Below the pieces are notes generated by a model. The model made no database searches, had not been told where the DNA came from, and saw nothing but the letters and a program-made list of their open reading frames with translations. Of a DNA stretch of 8,937 bases, positions 1 to 7,642 are shown one piece after another. Position 1 is the stretch's first letter. The number at the start of each line of letters is the position of its first letter. Where the stretch lies: NCBI GenBank assembly GCA_938045615.1, contig CALIBC010000171.1, forward strand, positions 1 through 8,937, given 5' to 3'. Origin of the DNA: an uncultured Clostridia bacterium (GTDB lineage Bacteria > Bacillota > Clostridia > Peptostreptococcales > Anaerovoracaceae). Position numbers and translations under genes: made by a program.

Positions 1-1
1 A

Positions 2-85
2 AACGGGCGAGCCACTTATCCGCCCGAGACCGACGCCCCACTACAGCCGTTGTTTGCGACCATCATACGCGTCGTAGAGTCATAG
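2..85 (+). CDS. possible C-terminal fragment of an upstream gene (truncated by window edge)
   Basis: A 27-codon open stretch runs from the window edge to a TAG at 83-85 and is followed 10 bp later by a strong terminator hairpin, as expected for the end of a gene. The reading contains ...DAPLQPLFATIIRVVES, which looks protein-like and faintly recalls the region after the GTPase domain of TypA/BipA-type translation factors (similarity from memory only). The other two forward frames are also open here, so the frame choice is uncertain. If it were TypA-like it would be cut short, because this segment is internal in that family. Confidence 0.25.
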   Translation, partial: NGRATYPPETDAPLQPLFATIIRVVES

Positions 86-95
86 AATGAAAATG

Positions 96-153
96 AAGGT
101 GCCCCATCAGGTACGCCCCGACACCCAGGGCGACCCAAACGGGGCACCTTTTT
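96..153 (+). terminator. rho-independent-like terminator of the upstream gene
   Basis: A perfect 10-bp stem, aaggtgcccc (96-105) with ggggcacctt (141-150), is followed by more Ts (the run at 149-153). The 35-nt loop holds a smaller nested stem (cgccc with gggcg). The position just after the possible stop at 83-85 and well ahead of the helicase gene suggests that it ends a rightward transcript from outside the window and isolates the defence locus. Confidence 0.7.
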
Positions 154-315
154 CATTGCCCGCCACCCAGCGGCCAAAAACAGCCCGCCGTTTTCACCAC
201 TTTTGGCTCAGCGGCGAAGACGGCGCGCCTTTAGACAGGGGGAGGTGCTACGATAATACTCCCTATTTTGAGCATCCCTGCTTCCTTTGCGCTTCTGATC
301 AACGAAAATAGAGAG
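154..315 (+). promoter_or_regulatory. leader and probable promoter region of the PLD-helicase gene
   Basis: No convincing gene is seen here. The segment lies between the upstream terminator and the first ATG of the helicase gene, so it must carry that gene's promoter if the gene has its own. A near match to the Bacteroidota -7 element TAnnTTTG is seen as TATTTTG at 264-270, one base short, without a clear -33 TTTG. If it is real, transcription would start at about 277, which excludes the TTG start at 268 and supports ATG 316. Confidence 0.3.
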
Positions 316-3300
316 ATGGATGAGCTGCTGCATGAGCCGGAAAAACTGAGTAACACCCTTATCGATAACACCGATAAGCTGAAGATGGCTGCCTACTTGA
401 GGCGGTGCATCAAAGAGAAAGACATCAACACGATTCAAATAGCCACGGGTTACTGGGACGTGCCGGGTATGGCACTCGTCGTTGATAAGCTGGCGACTTT
501 CTTGGAGCGCGACGGCACGCAGCTGCAAATCCTGATCGGCCAAGAGCCTTATGTCTACGCCAGCCAAGTAAAGGAGCCAACCTATAGAAAGAACTTCCCA
601 GACGATTATATCAAGAAGGATCTCGAAGAGCTGGAGCTCAAAGAGGAATACAAGGGCGTGGTCGACTTGCTGCTGACGCATTGCGGCAAGAAGATGCAGG
701 TGAGGAAGTACACGAAGACCTTCCTACATGCCAAGTGCTATATCTTTTCAAAGACTTTTATGAAGGACGGAAGCTGGAAATACTACAACGCTATGGCCAT
801 TATGGGTAGCTCCAACTTCACCTATAGAGGGCTCTTGGGCAATGCAGAATTGAATTATCTCGAGACGGTCAGCAGTACTGTCGGCGCTAACTATGAAGAG
901 ATAAGGGTAAAGGGGCATATCTATTGGTTCAATGAAATGTGGGAGCAGGCGGAAGATTGGACTCAGACGTTCCTCGAGCAAGTCATCAAGCCCTCCCGCA
1001 TCGGCCAGGAGGTGAACCGGGAGCGGAAGCAGCGGCAGAAGGAGGAAGAGGTGGCGGCCACCGCACCCTTTACGCCCTACGAACTTTACATCAAACTGCT
1101 GCAAACCCAGTTTGCCACCTTCCTCGACACGAAACTCAGCAGCCAGATCAAGGATTATCTGCCCACGACGTACAGTGCGTACGATTATCAGATTGACGCC
1201 GTCAAGCAATGCTACGAGTATATGCAGCGGCACGGCGGCTTCCTGCTGGCCGACGTGGTCGGGCTTGGTAAGACGGTCGTGGGCGCACTAATCGTGCGGC
1301 ACTTCCTTACCGAACCACAGAAGGATGGGCGCGGCGGCCGTGTGCTGATCGTCACGCCACCCGCCGTGCTGCAGCCGTGGCGAGACACGATCGGTGACAT
1401 CTGCGCCGCCGACCCCGAGTTGAACGACCGCATCGACTATATCTCCTTAGGTCGACTCGACAAGCTCACGGAAGAGATGGACGACGAAGCCGACGAGGAG
1501 AGGCTTGACGACGGCACGCTTGACGGCGTGCTCGATCAAAGCAGGACCTACGGGCTGATCCTCATCGACGAGAGCCACCGCTTCCGCAACTCCGATACGG
1601 AGATGTACCGAGCGCTCAACGGTCTGATCGGATCCATCGCTCCCACGCCCTACGTCGGGCTTCTCTCTGCCACCCCGCAGAACAACCGTCCTCAGGACTT
1701 GAAGAATCAGATCTACCTCTTTGAGCGTACGCCCAAGAGCAGCACACTCACAAAGGTGCCGGGCGGCGACTTGGATGCCTTTTTCAAGGAGGTCCATGCG
1801 GAATATCAAGAGCTGATCGACAAAAACAGTCCGATGCTCGAGGATCAACGCACCGAACGGCTCAAGCGACTCTCCGAAGAGATCCGCTCCAAAGTGCTTG
1901 TGGACATCATGGTGCGTCGCACCCGCACCGACGTGGAGATGAATTACGGGGAAGACTTGGAAGCGCAAGGGCTCGTCTTCCCGCGAATCGAGGGGCCGAC
2001 AGCCTTGAAATACGTCATGGACAGCGCGCAGGTCAGCCTTTTCAACGACACGATGCGCCTCATCGCTCCCGGAGAAGAGGATAAGGACGGACTGACCTAT
2101 GCCCGCTATCGCGCCATTGAATACTTCGCCGATCCCGCCAACGCAGAGAAGCACAAAGGCCGTGGCAGTCGCACGGCGGGCAATGTGGCCGAGCAGTTAG
2201 CTTGGCTCATGCAACAGAGCCTCGTCAAGCGACTCGAAAGCTCCGCAGACGCCTTCCGCGAGTCGCTCCATAACCTGTGGCAAAACACGCAAAACATGAT
2301 CCGTATGTGGGGCAACAACACCCTCTTCGTCTGCCCCGACATCGATATCAATGGCGAGCTACGCGCCCTCCCTATCTTCGAACAGGCTGTGGCGGCGCTG
2401 CGCCGGAAGATCGACGACCTCAACAAGCAGGGGCAGAACGAAGGCGGGAAGAATGCCGAATACCACTGTGAGGATTTCCAACCGGAGTACATCGAGTTGC
2501 TGCAGCGTGACGAGCGCATCCTCAGCGACCTCTGCACGCGTTGGGATCCGAAGTGGATCAAGAAGGACCCGAAGCTCGAGGCCTTCAAGCGGCAACTGCC
2601 CGCGCTGTTTGACCCAGAGAAGAACACCACCGGCCTCCTCGTCATCTTCACCGAAGCCATCCCTACCGCCGTGGAGCTCGGGCGTGTGGTGAAGGAAGCC
2701 GGACACCATCCGATTGTCATCCGTTCGCAAAACCGCGAGGAGGAGCGCGTCGTGATCCGCCGAAACTTCGACGCCAACTGCCCCGCTGCGGAACAGCTGA
2801 GCGACTACGACGTGCTCATCACCACCGACACCCTGGCCGAGGGCGTCAACCTACATCGCGCCCACGTGATCCTCAACTACGACACGCCTTGGAACGCCAC
2901 CCGCCTCATGCAGCGCATCGGCCGCGTGAACCGTATCGGATCGGCAGCGCCCCACATCTATGTCTACAACTTCATGCCTAGCGATGAGGGCGACGAGAGG
3001 ATCAAGTTGGTGCAGAAGGCGCACGTCAAGCTGCAATCCTTCCACACCCTCTTCGGTGAGGACAGCAAGATCTTCTCCAACGCCGAGGACGTAGTGCACT
3101 ACGCACTTCTCCCCACCTCCGACCAGATTGAGGATGAGGTGGGCGATGCCCCCTACTTGAAATACGTCAAGGAGCTGCGTGCCTACGTCAAGGCGCACCG
3201 CCCCCGCTATCGCCGGATAGAAGAAGCCAACGCGCCCGGCGACTGGCTGATGGTGCAAACCACCGACGACAAGGGCACGGCTTACTTCTTAGTCGGAACG

Positions 3301-3804
3301 CAGCCCGCCAACGCCATGATCGTCTACTTCGATCCGCAGAGCAAGACGAGGAGTAGGTTCAAGGTGGTCTCGCCGATAGATGTCCTCGAGGAACTGCGAG
3401 CGGATGAGGCTGCCTGCGCCATTGATCCGCCCATGAACAGCGAGAAAATGTGGAAGGCGCTGGAGAAGGAGGCGCTTCAGGCATACAAGAATCACATCTA
3501 CCGAGACAGCCGATCGCGCGCTGACGATAACGGTAGTAAGGCCTCCGCCATCATTCAGCGCTTATACCCTCTCACGCAATCTCCGGAGTCGAAGAAGCTC
3601 TTGAGACGGGCCAGCGAACAAGTAGAGGGAGGAAACGTGGGCGTGATCAATCGGCTCCTTGAGATCGATAGAAAGCAGCAGGCACAGCAGCAACAGCTCT
3701 TCTCTTTAGACGACCTCATAGAACAAACGCTGGGCGGGCTGGCTAAGGAGGTGCCGATTGCTTCCAAGGGCGACCCCCGAATCATTTTAGGAACCATCAA
3801 ATAA
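316..3804 (+). CDS. PLD-nuclease/SNF2-family helicase fusion, predicted restriction subunit
   Basis: Predicted DNA translocase-nuclease of 1162 residues. The N-terminal ~200 residues are a phospholipase D-like domain: H138-x-K140 (FLHAKCYIF), then GSSN at 164-167 and E178-L-N. The canonical aspartate four residues after the lysine is replaced by Ser145, a partly degenerate HKD motif. The SNF2/RapA-like helicase follows: Walker A DVVGLGKT with K319, DESH at 418-421, SAT at 451-453, a linker containing LVKRLESS, then TDTLAEGVN (837-845) and the arginine-finger motif QRIGRVNR (866-873). The C-terminus is charged, with a Q-rich stretch. The open frame extends upstream to a TTG at 268, but ATG 316 (MDELLHEPEK) fits better. 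It sits upstream of the methyltransferase on the same strand, separated by a repeat array. In the ATP-dependent NgoAVII and CglI systems a PLD nuclease works with a helicase; here both are in one chain. The role as restriction subunit is inferred; the DNA target is unknown. No signal peptide or membrane segment is seen, so it should be cytoplasmic. Confidence 0.88.
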   Translation: MDELLHEPEKLSNTLIDNTDKLKMAAYLRRCIKEKDINTIQIATGYWDVPGMALVVDKLATFLERDGTQLQILIGQEPYVYASQVKEPTYRKNFPDDYIKKDLEELELKEEYKGVVDLLLTHCGKKMQVRKYTKTFLHAKCYIFSKTFMKDGSWKYYNAMAIMGSSNFTYRGLLGNAELNYLETVSSTVGANYEEIRVKGHIYWFNEMWEQAEDWTQTFLEQVIKPSRIGQEVNRERKQRQKEEEVAATAPFTPYELYIKLLQTQFATFLDTKLSSQIKDYLPTTYSAYDYQIDAVKQCYEYMQRHGGFLLADVVGLGKTVVGALIVRHFLTEPQKDGRGGRVLIVTPPAVLQPWRDTIGDICAADPELNDRIDYISLGRLDKLTEEMDDEADEERLDDGTLDGVLDQSRTYGLILIDESHRFRNSDTEMYRALNGLIGSIAPTPYVGLLSATPQNNRPQDLKNQIYLFERTPKSSTLTKVPGGDLDAFFKEVHAEYQELIDKNSPMLEDQRTERLKRLSEEIRSKVLVDIMVRRTRTDVEMNYGEDLEAQGLVFPRIEGPTALKYVMDSAQVSLFNDTMRLIAPGEEDKDGLTYARYRAIEYFADPANAEKHKGRGSRTAGNVAEQLAWLMQQSLVKRLESSADAFRESLHNLWQNTQNMIRMWGNNTLFVCPDIDINGELRALPIFEQAVAALRRKIDDLNKQGQNEGGKNAEYHCEDFQPEYIELLQRDERILSDLCTRWDPKWIKKDPKLEAFKRQLPALFDPEKNTTGLLVIFTEAIPTAVELGRVVKEAGHHPIVIRSQNREEERVVIRRNFDANCPAAEQLSDYDVLITTDTLAEGVNLHRAHVILNYDTPWNATRLMQRIGRVNRIGSAAPHIYVYNFMPSDEGDERIKLVQKAHVKLQSFHTLFGEDSKIFSNAEDVVHYALLPTSDQIEDEVGDAPYLKYVKELRAYVKAHRPRYRRIEEANAPGDWLMVQTTDDKGTAYFLVGTQPANAMIVYFDPQSKTRSRFKVVSPIDVLEELRADEAACAIDPPMNSEKMWKALEKEALQAYKNHIYRDSRSRADDNGSKASAIIQRLYPLTQSPESKKLLRRASEQVEGGNVGVINRLLEIDRKQQAQQQQLFSLDDLIEQTLGGLAKEVPIASKGDPRIILGTIK

Positions 3805-3827
3805 TCACGTGAACTTGATGTGCGATA

Positions 3828-3850
3828 CCTCGGCAGACATTCTGCCGAGG
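3828..3850 (+). terminator. strong hairpin just after the helicase gene, possible terminator
   Basis: A perfect 10-bp stem, cctcggcaga / tctgccgagg with loop cat, begins 24 bp after the helicase stop codon. It is the first and longest-stemmed hairpin of the 42-bp array. No T-run follows (ctatcat), so a classical intrinsic terminator is uncertain. It could instead stabilise the 3' end or only reduce readthrough. Confidence 0.35.
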
Positions 3851-4064
3851 CTATCATACCCCATGAGCATGTCGGCAGACATTCTGCCGGGGGTGTCATA
3901 CCCCATGAGCATGTCGGCAGACATTCTGCCGGGGGTATCATACCCCATGAGCATGTCGGCAGACATTCTGCCGAGGCCATCATACCCCATGAGTACGCCG
4001 GCAGACATTCTGCCGGGGGTATCATACCCCATGAGCATGTCGGCAGACATTCTGCCGGGGGTAT
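3831..4064. repeat. 42-bp tandem repeat array, five full units plus a 24-bp partial unit
   Basis: Units start at 3831, 3873, 3915, 3957, 3999 and 4041, with an exact 42-bp period. Each opens with the invariant palindrome cggcaga-cat-tctgccg (7-bp arms), which is identical in all six copies. Units 3 and 5 contain a second perfect hairpin, ggggta-tca-tacccc (for example 3932-3946); unit 2 has one mismatch, and units 1 and 4 lose the left arm (gaggct, gaggcc). The whole unit is conserved apart from a few positions, so there are no unique spacers. Because 42 is divisible by three and the unit lacks stops, several frames stay open on both strands; these are not treated as genes. The array fills most of the gap between the helicase and methyltransferase genes and may affect readthrough or vary in copy number. 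Confidence 0.93.
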
Positions 4065-4147
4065 AATAGACGAATCGCTTACATCAAACTCACGTTCAAA
4101 CAGCAAACACAGGCAATCATTCACACAACAAACCCATACATATTATT
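4065..4147 (+). promoter_or_regulatory. A/C-rich leader upstream of the methyltransferase start
   Basis: About 80 bp between the last repeat unit and ATG 4148. It is rich in A and C and poor in G, and has no Shine-Dalgarno sequence, as is usual for Bacteroidota translation starts. The partial last repeat runs into tataat (4062-4067), which resembles a sigma70 -10 box, but no matching -35 or Bacteroidota TAnnTTTG is evident. A promoter here is plausible but not shown. Confidence 0.3.
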
Positions 4148-7100
4148 ATGCACACAGACACACTGAGAGGCTTCTTGGAAAATAGCTATTCCGGCATAGA
4201 CAAATTCCTCGAGCAGGTCATCTATCGCATCTTCGATAAAACAGAGCTAGACCCCATCAATAAGGACGACCTGGCCGACGAAGAAAGCAACATCAAGTTG
4301 GCCCATGACACTGGCATCGGCCGTATGGAGCTGATCGGGAAAATCTTCGTAAGCGGGGCATGGCTGCGGATTTACGACGTCACCGTCGACAGCAGCGTGA
4401 GAATGGCGTACAACCGCGTCAACCTGCAGTGCCTCACTCGACGCATCATGCACCATAACTCCGCCGCCTTTATGCTCTTCCACTACGACGAAGCCCATGC
4501 GACTGACCGCGAGTGGCGCTTCTCCTTCTGCTACAAGAGTTCGGAGAGTGAGCAAACCACCGACCCCAAACGCTTCACCTTCCTCTTCGGGCGTGGACAC
4601 TCCAGCCGCACGGCCGCAGAGAACTTCCAAAAGCTGTTCGACAAGAAGGGCCAGGAGGTGACCATCGCCGACATCCGCGAGGCCTTCTCCGTGGAGGCGC
4701 TCTCGAAGGAGTTCTTCGACAAGTACCGCGAGCACTACGCCCGCTTCGTGCTCCACGCCACCGGCAAGCGCTACGTCAAGCAGGCCAATAAGTGGGAGGA
4801 ACGCACCGAGCACGCGCCCGACGAGGCCATCATGCAGGCTTTCGGCGGCGACGAGAAGCGCGTGCGCGACTACGTGAAGAAGCTGCTCGGGCGCATCGTC
4901 TTCCTCCACTTCCTGCAGAAGAAAGGCTGGATGGGCGTGCCTGATGGCGGCCACTGGGGTGAAGGCAAGTTCCGATTCATGTACAAGCTCTTCGAGGAGG
5001 CCACTACGGAGCAACAAGCCGACTTTGTCCATGAAGTGCTTGAGCATCTCTTCTTCCACGCGCTCAACACCGACCGCAAAGCCGACAATGACCTCTACGA
5101 CACGCGCGTCTTCGACGAGAAAGTGCGCGTGCCCTACCTCAACGGCGGACTCTTTGAGGAGGACGATGCCGACAGATGCTTCAAAGCCTGCACCGACGCC
5201 CGCTTCCCCGTCGAGCTGTTCCGCGAACTCTTCGCCTTCTTCGAACAGTACAACTTCACCATCGACGAGAACGACCCGGACGACGCGCAGGTGGGCGTAG
5301 ACCCGGAAATGCTTGGCCGCATCTTCGAGAGCCTCCTGGAGGACAACAAGGAGAAGGGCGCCTTCTACACCCCCAAGGAGATCGTGCAATACATGTGCCG
5401 CCGCTCCCTCACGGCTTACCTCCAGGCCGACATACCCAAAGAGAAAGAGAAAATGCGGCAGGCCATCGACTGCTTTGTCCGCACGAAGGACTACAACGAG
5501 CTCCGCCTCAAACTGCCACCCTCTCTCCGCGAGCAGGTGGCCGAACGCCTCCGTACGGTCAAGATCTGCGACCCCGCCATCGGCTCCGGAGCCTTCCCCA
5601 TGGGGCTCTTGCGCGAACTCTACCTCTGCCGCATCGCCCTCGAAGACGAGGTGAAGGAAGACCCATCCAAGTCGCACGCCGAGATCAAGAAGGAGATCCT
5701 CCAGCAGAACATCTACGGCGTGGATCTCGATCGCGGCGCAGTGGACATTGCCCGCCTGCGCTTTTGGCTCTCGCTCGTAGTCGACGAGGAGCTCCCCCAA
5801 CCGCTGCCTAACCTTGACTACAAAATCATGCAGGGCAACTCGCTCCTTGAACGCTACAAGGACGTCGACCTCAGTACGCTGATGCCGCCGCAGGAAATAA
5901 CGGGAGATCGGATCTTGTCATTGTTTGATGAGCAAGTAGACCTTCGCAGTCAGAAGCTCAGTGAAGCCAAGCGTCGTTTCTACAGTGCCACCTCGCATGA
6001 GGAGAAGGAGCACCTCCGCAGCGAGATCCACAGCATCATCCAAGAACGATTTGATGGAGTAGATGGGCAAAACATCGACCTCTCCGGCGTCAACGTCTTC
6101 GCCAATCCCAACTTCTTCCTTTGGCATACGTGGTTTAGCGAGGTCTTCTCACGACCGACAAAAGAGGGCTTCGATATCGTGATCGGAAATCCGCCGTACA
6201 TCTCGACTAAGGGTGTCGACAAAGACGATAAGAAGATGTATGAGCAGGAATACGGCTTTTCAGATGACACCTACAATCTGTTCACTCATCGAGGTCTCCG
6301 CCTGCTTGCTCCCAATGGCTGCCTGTGCCTGATTACACCAAAGACCTTTTGGACAATACAGACCAAGCGGAACATGAGGGATCTGATCCTCTCCTATCAA
6401 TTGGACTACATCTTCGACACGGCTAATCCTTTTGAAAGCGCGATGGTAGACACCTGCGTTTTCCAAGTCATTAAGCGAAAGATGGAGCCCGGACACAAGG
6501 TGGAGTTCCTTGACGGAAGCTCCAGCCTAAGTGAGCCGATCGCACTTCCTCCCATTGAGCAGAAGATGTATTTGGAGACACAAAGCTCTGTGATATTCAA
6601 GCCTACCGAGTTCAATCTCGCGGTGTATCGTCGGCTCGGAAGCACGGTAAAGAAGCTCTATGATGAATGGTGGGATAAGATTTCGACAAGTAGGAAAATC
6701 ACGGAGTATGCGGATGAACTGGCAGCTTATCGCGCAAGCCTCAAGCCCGGTGACATCGCTCTTCTTGGCTGTTTGACAGAGGGCGGACAGGGATTGGCTA
6801 CGGCTAATAATGGCAAGTACGTTGCCGTACGTGCAAACACCAAGTGGGCAGATAACATTAGAAAGAGTCGTCCGAAAAAGCTGGAAGCTGCCATCACACG
6901 CTACCGTATCCCTATAGAGCGGTTAGACGGATTGTCAGCCAATGACTTTCTCGCCACAAAGAGCGAGGCGGAGATTGCGACCTTGTTCGATAGCCTGAAA
7001 GAGGAATATGGGAGGGACATCTTCGGGCAAGGCTACCTCTTTAAGATTGTAGAGGAGTCTGAGATCGCCGATGTGGATACCCTCACGGAGGACGAAAAGG

Positions 7101-7642
7101 AGAATGGGATAGCGAGCGACAAGCCGTTCTATGTCCCTTACGATAAGGGAGACAAGGACGGCAATCGCTGGTATCTCGAGACCCCTTTCGTCATCGCATG
7201 GTCTAAGGAGAATGTTCAATTCCTGAAGACAGACCCCAAAGCACGTTACCAAGGCTATGCGTTCTATTTTAGAGAGGGATTCTGCTGGATTGATGTAAAC
7301 TCTACTTATTTGAAAAGCCGCATCAAAGGGAATGGTGTATTCGATGTGTTGAGCATGAGTTTATTCTCTATGTGCCACTTGGAAAACAGCTACTTCGTGG
7401 TTCTTATAAACTCGAAATTGATTAGCCTATATGTGGATAACTTCATCAACAACACATCACACTTTCAGATCAATGATGCCCGACAACTGCCTATAATCAT
7501 CCCCTCTGATGATATAAAGGATGAGATTACACACTTGGTTGCAGACATCGTTGAAAAGAAGAAAGTTGGAGACACCAGTATTTCAGGAATCGAACAGAGG
7601 CTTGAGGAATTAATTGCTCAACTCTATTCGGTAGAGCTGTAA
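4148..7642 (+). CDS. Eco57I/type IIG-like adenine-specific DNA methyltransferase with invertible C-terminus
   Basis: Predicted N6-adenine DNA methyltransferase of 1164 residues, using S-adenosylmethionine to modify its target. The N-terminal ~380 residues resemble the leading region of Eco57I-type proteins (AYNRVNLQ, AENFQKLF) but show no obvious PD-(D/E)xK nuclease motif. Next come FYTP (406-409), SAM-binding motif I DPAIGSG (475-481), GVDLD with D526, and catalytic NPPY at 681-684. The rest is target-recognition sequence, ending with YFREGFCW, SRIK, FINNT and NDARQLPIIIP. No separate specificity subunit is nearby, so this chain should recognise DNA itself. ATG 4148 is the natural start: the similarity-bearing sequence follows at once and only repeats lie upstream. 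Residues 1023 to 1164 lie inside the invertible segment starting at 7214, and a homologous alternative tail lies opposite. Codons are GC-rich up to about 5880 and visibly less so after. The helicase gene upstream is probably its restriction partner. BREX PglX has a similar core, but no other BREX genes are seen here. Confidence 0.88.
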   Translation: MHTDTLRGFLENSYSGIDKFLEQVIYRIFDKTELDPINKDDLADEESNIKLAHDTGIGRMELIGKIFVSGAWLRIYDVTVDSSVRMAYNRVNLQCLTRRIMHHNSAAFMLFHYDEAHATDREWRFSFCYKSSESEQTTDPKRFTFLFGRGHSSRTAAENFQKLFDKKGQEVTIADIREAFSVEALSKEFFDKYREHYARFVLHATGKRYVKQANKWEERTEHAPDEAIMQAFGGDEKRVRDYVKKLLGRIVFLHFLQKKGWMGVPDGGHWGEGKFRFMYKLFEEATTEQQADFVHEVLEHLFFHALNTDRKADNDLYDTRVFDEKVRVPYLNGGLFEEDDADRCFKACTDARFPVELFRELFAFFEQYNFTIDENDPDDAQVGVDPEMLGRIFESLLEDNKEKGAFYTPKEIVQYMCRRSLTAYLQADIPKEKEKMRQAIDCFVRTKDYNELRLKLPPSLREQVAERLRTVKICDPAIGSGAFPMGLLRELYLCRIALEDEVKEDPSKSHAEIKKEILQQNIYGVDLDRGAVDIARLRFWLSLVVDEELPQPLPNLDYKIMQGNSLLERYKDVDLSTLMPPQEITGDRILSLFDEQVDLRSQKLSEAKRRFYSATSHEEKEHLRSEIHSIIQERFDGVDGQNIDLSGVNVFANPNFFLWHTWFSEVFSRPTKEGFDIVIGNPPYISTKGVDKDDKKMYEQEYGFSDDTYNLFTHRGLRLLAPNGCLCLITPKTFWTIQTKRNMRDLILSYQLDYIFDTANPFESAMVDTCVFQVIKRKMEPGHKVEFLDGSSSLSEPIALPPIEQKMYLETQSSVIFKPTEFNLAVYRRLGSTVKKLYDEWWDKISTSRKITEYADELAAYRASLKPGDIALLGCLTEGGQGLATANNGKYVAVRANTKWADNIRKSRPKKLEAAITRYRIPIERLDGLSANDFLATKSEAEIATLFDSLKEEYGRDIFGQGYLFKIVEESEIADVDTLTEDEKENGIASDKPFYVPYDKGDKDGNRWYLETPFVIAWSKENVQFLKTDPKARYQGYAFYFREGFCWIDVNSTYLKSRIKGNGVFDVLSMSLFSMCHLENSYFVVLINSKLISLYVDNFINNTSHFQINDARQLPIIIPSDDIKDEITHLVADIVEKKKVGDTSISGIEQRLEELIAQLYSVEL
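7214..7230 (+). repeat. left inverted repeat of the invertible segment (crossover site inside the methyltransferase gene)
   Basis: The 17 bp gttcaattcctgaagac are perfectly inverted at 8067-8083. They code in frame for V-Q-F-L-K plus the first two bases of a Thr codon. Within the site, TTCA and TGAA form a short dyad around ATTCC, as expected of a serine-recombinase site bound by a dimer. The flanking bases differ at once on both sides (7213 and 7231), so the identity is confined to the site. Confidence 0.88.

Noticed and set aside
87..311. Small plus-strand gene of 74 codons
   Set aside because: It runs through the terminator at 96-153 and into the helicase leader, and its translation has no recognisable features.
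268..315. TTG start of the helicase gene, 16 residues longer
   Set aside because: A rare start codon and a nonconserved-looking leader; ATG 316 directly precedes the recognisable part, and a possible -7 element overlaps the TTG.
3831..4064. CRISPR array
   Set aside because: The full 42-bp unit is conserved, including the part that would be spacer; there are no unique spacers and no cas genes.
3820..4185. Repeat-peptide gene with 14-residue units on the plus strand, and matching minus-strand readings (3555-4124, 3805-4050)
   Set aside because: A 42-bp period without stops keeps several frames open on both strands at once; the openness is a product of the repeat, and no start signal or known domain is seen.
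4247..5800. 517-codon open frame antisense to the methyltransferase core
   Set aside because: It mirrors a GC-rich, codon-biased real gene; its translation is a low-complexity series of E, V, L, A and G without motifs, while the plus strand has clear catalytic motifs.
316..7642. BREX, DISARM or classical type I R-M system
   Set aside because: There are no brxC/pglZ-like, drmB-like or hsdS/hsdR genes in the window; only the methyltransferase and helicase parts are shared in a general way.
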